This document shows positions 5,674 through 5,931 of a stretch of 5,931 bases of DNA, piece by piece. Source of the DNA: JASSUD01 sp031963045 (GTDB lineage Bacteria; Pseudomonadota; Gammaproteobacteria; Burkholderiales; Burkholderiaceae). The stretch spans positions 1-5,931 of the forward strand of contig JASSUK010000017.1 in NCBI GenBank assembly GCA_031963045.1, given 5' to 3'. The notes below the pieces were generated by a model, which was not told the DNA's origin, did no database searches, and saw nothing but the letters and a program-made list of their open reading frames with translations. Position 1 is the stretch's first letter, and every line of letters starts with the position of its first letter. The translations under genes and the position numbers were made by a program.

Positions 5674-5931
5674 ATGCAGGCAAGTCTCTCCGCCTTTAGA
5701 TGGCCATCTAAAGGCGGAGGGAGCGCACTCTTACGCTATGACGGCACGCATGCTCTTTATAGTAATGACACCAAACGAGTGAAAAGTATGGAGTCCCTAA
5801 ATGAAGCCTTGCGCGTACTGATGGATTTACACGATTCCATACCCGATGATTACTTTGGCGCATGGCAAAACACAGTAAAAAAATTAGATACGTTGGTATT
5901 AGATAAAAATGTGTACCAACTGGTAGAGGAA
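5674..5931 (+). CDS. Partial open frame running off the window, unrecognised
   Basis: An open frame without stops continues to the last base, so only the 5' part of any gene is visible (86 codons from the ATG at 5674). From about 5737 the translation looks like real protein: Tyr-Asp-Gly-Thr-His-Ala-Leu-Tyr, then Met-Glu-Ser-Leu-Asn-Glu-Ala-Leu-Arg-Val-Leu, then Pro-Asp-Asp-Tyr-Phe-Gly-Ala-Trp and a helical Lys/Leu/Val segment. I recognise no family. The start is uncertain. The ATG at 5674 has no ribosome binding site and would translate through the palindrome. The ATG at 5788 has a weak GAG eight bases upstream. The frame is open back to 5563, through the IS66 remnant in a different frame. 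The gene may therefore have lost its original 5' end to the insertion, leaving a truncated coding region. Confidence 0.4.
   Translation, partial: MQASLSAFRWPSKGGGSALLRYDGTHALYSNDTKRVKSMESLNEALRVLMDLHDSIPDDYFGAWQNTVKKLDTLVLDKNVYQLVEE
5685..5722. repeat. Perfect 16+16 bp palindrome without a loop
   Basis: The left arm CTCCGCCTTTAGATGG (5688-5703) is followed directly by its exact reverse complement (5704-5719). Three more bases on each side (5685-5687 and 5720-5722) extend the symmetry with one mismatch, a T opposite a G. It starts 32 bases after the IS66 remnant stop. It could be a rho-independent-like stem, but no T tract follows on either strand, so terminator function is not supported. It could also be a REP-like element, a transposon-end structure or a protein binding site. 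An open frame also runs through it. Confidence 0.85.

Noticed and set aside
5688..5719. The palindrome as a rho-independent terminator
   Set aside because: It has no loop and no T tract follows on either strand.

Overview
The window looks like an accessory region from a host-associated or intracellular bacterium. The evidence is a large eukaryotic-like WD40 propeller protein with a pentapeptide collar, a PIN-type toxin-antitoxin pair, decayed transposase ends and two genes I do not recognise. From memory of similar architectures (helical collar, pentapeptides, then highly uniform 42-residue WD repeats), the best guess is a Burkholderiales endosymbiont of Mortierella-type or arbuscular mycorrhizal fungi (Mycoavidus/Glomeribacter). 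This is recollection, not a search result, and other intracellular proteobacteria remain possible.

Layout: bases 1-134 are a very AT-rich leader. A plus-strand gene for a 251-residue hydrophilic protein of unknown function follows (135-890). Bases 891-1103 separate two convergent genes and hold a short 15-bp tandem repeat. The minus strand from 4111 down to 1104 reads as a two-gene unit: a 72-residue helical protein ending in Cys-Thr-Val-Met (3893-4111), then, 56 bases later, a 910-residue WD40 protein (1104-3836). The WD40 gene contains 13 consecutive exact 126-bp units flanked by a degenerate one at each end.

Bases 4112-4511 have no intact gene but hold the decayed C-terminal end of an IS630-type transposase. 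Next comes a minus-strand type II toxin-antitoxin operon: a ribbon-helix-helix-type antitoxin (5027-5374) overlapping by 4 bases a PIN-domain toxin (4512-5030). AT-rich ACATAT-type repeats upstream (5391-5439) look like its operator. Beyond it lie the last residues of an IS66-type transposase (5531-5653), a perfect 16+16 bp palindrome (5688-5719), and an open frame that leaves the window at 5931.

How the parts may work together (inference): the 72-residue protein and the WD40 protein are probably co-transcribed. One is a candidate for host lipid modification and the other a protein-binding scaffold, so the pair could act in the host cell. The toxin-antitoxin pair sits between two transposon remnants, as expected of acquired cargo that stabilises the region.
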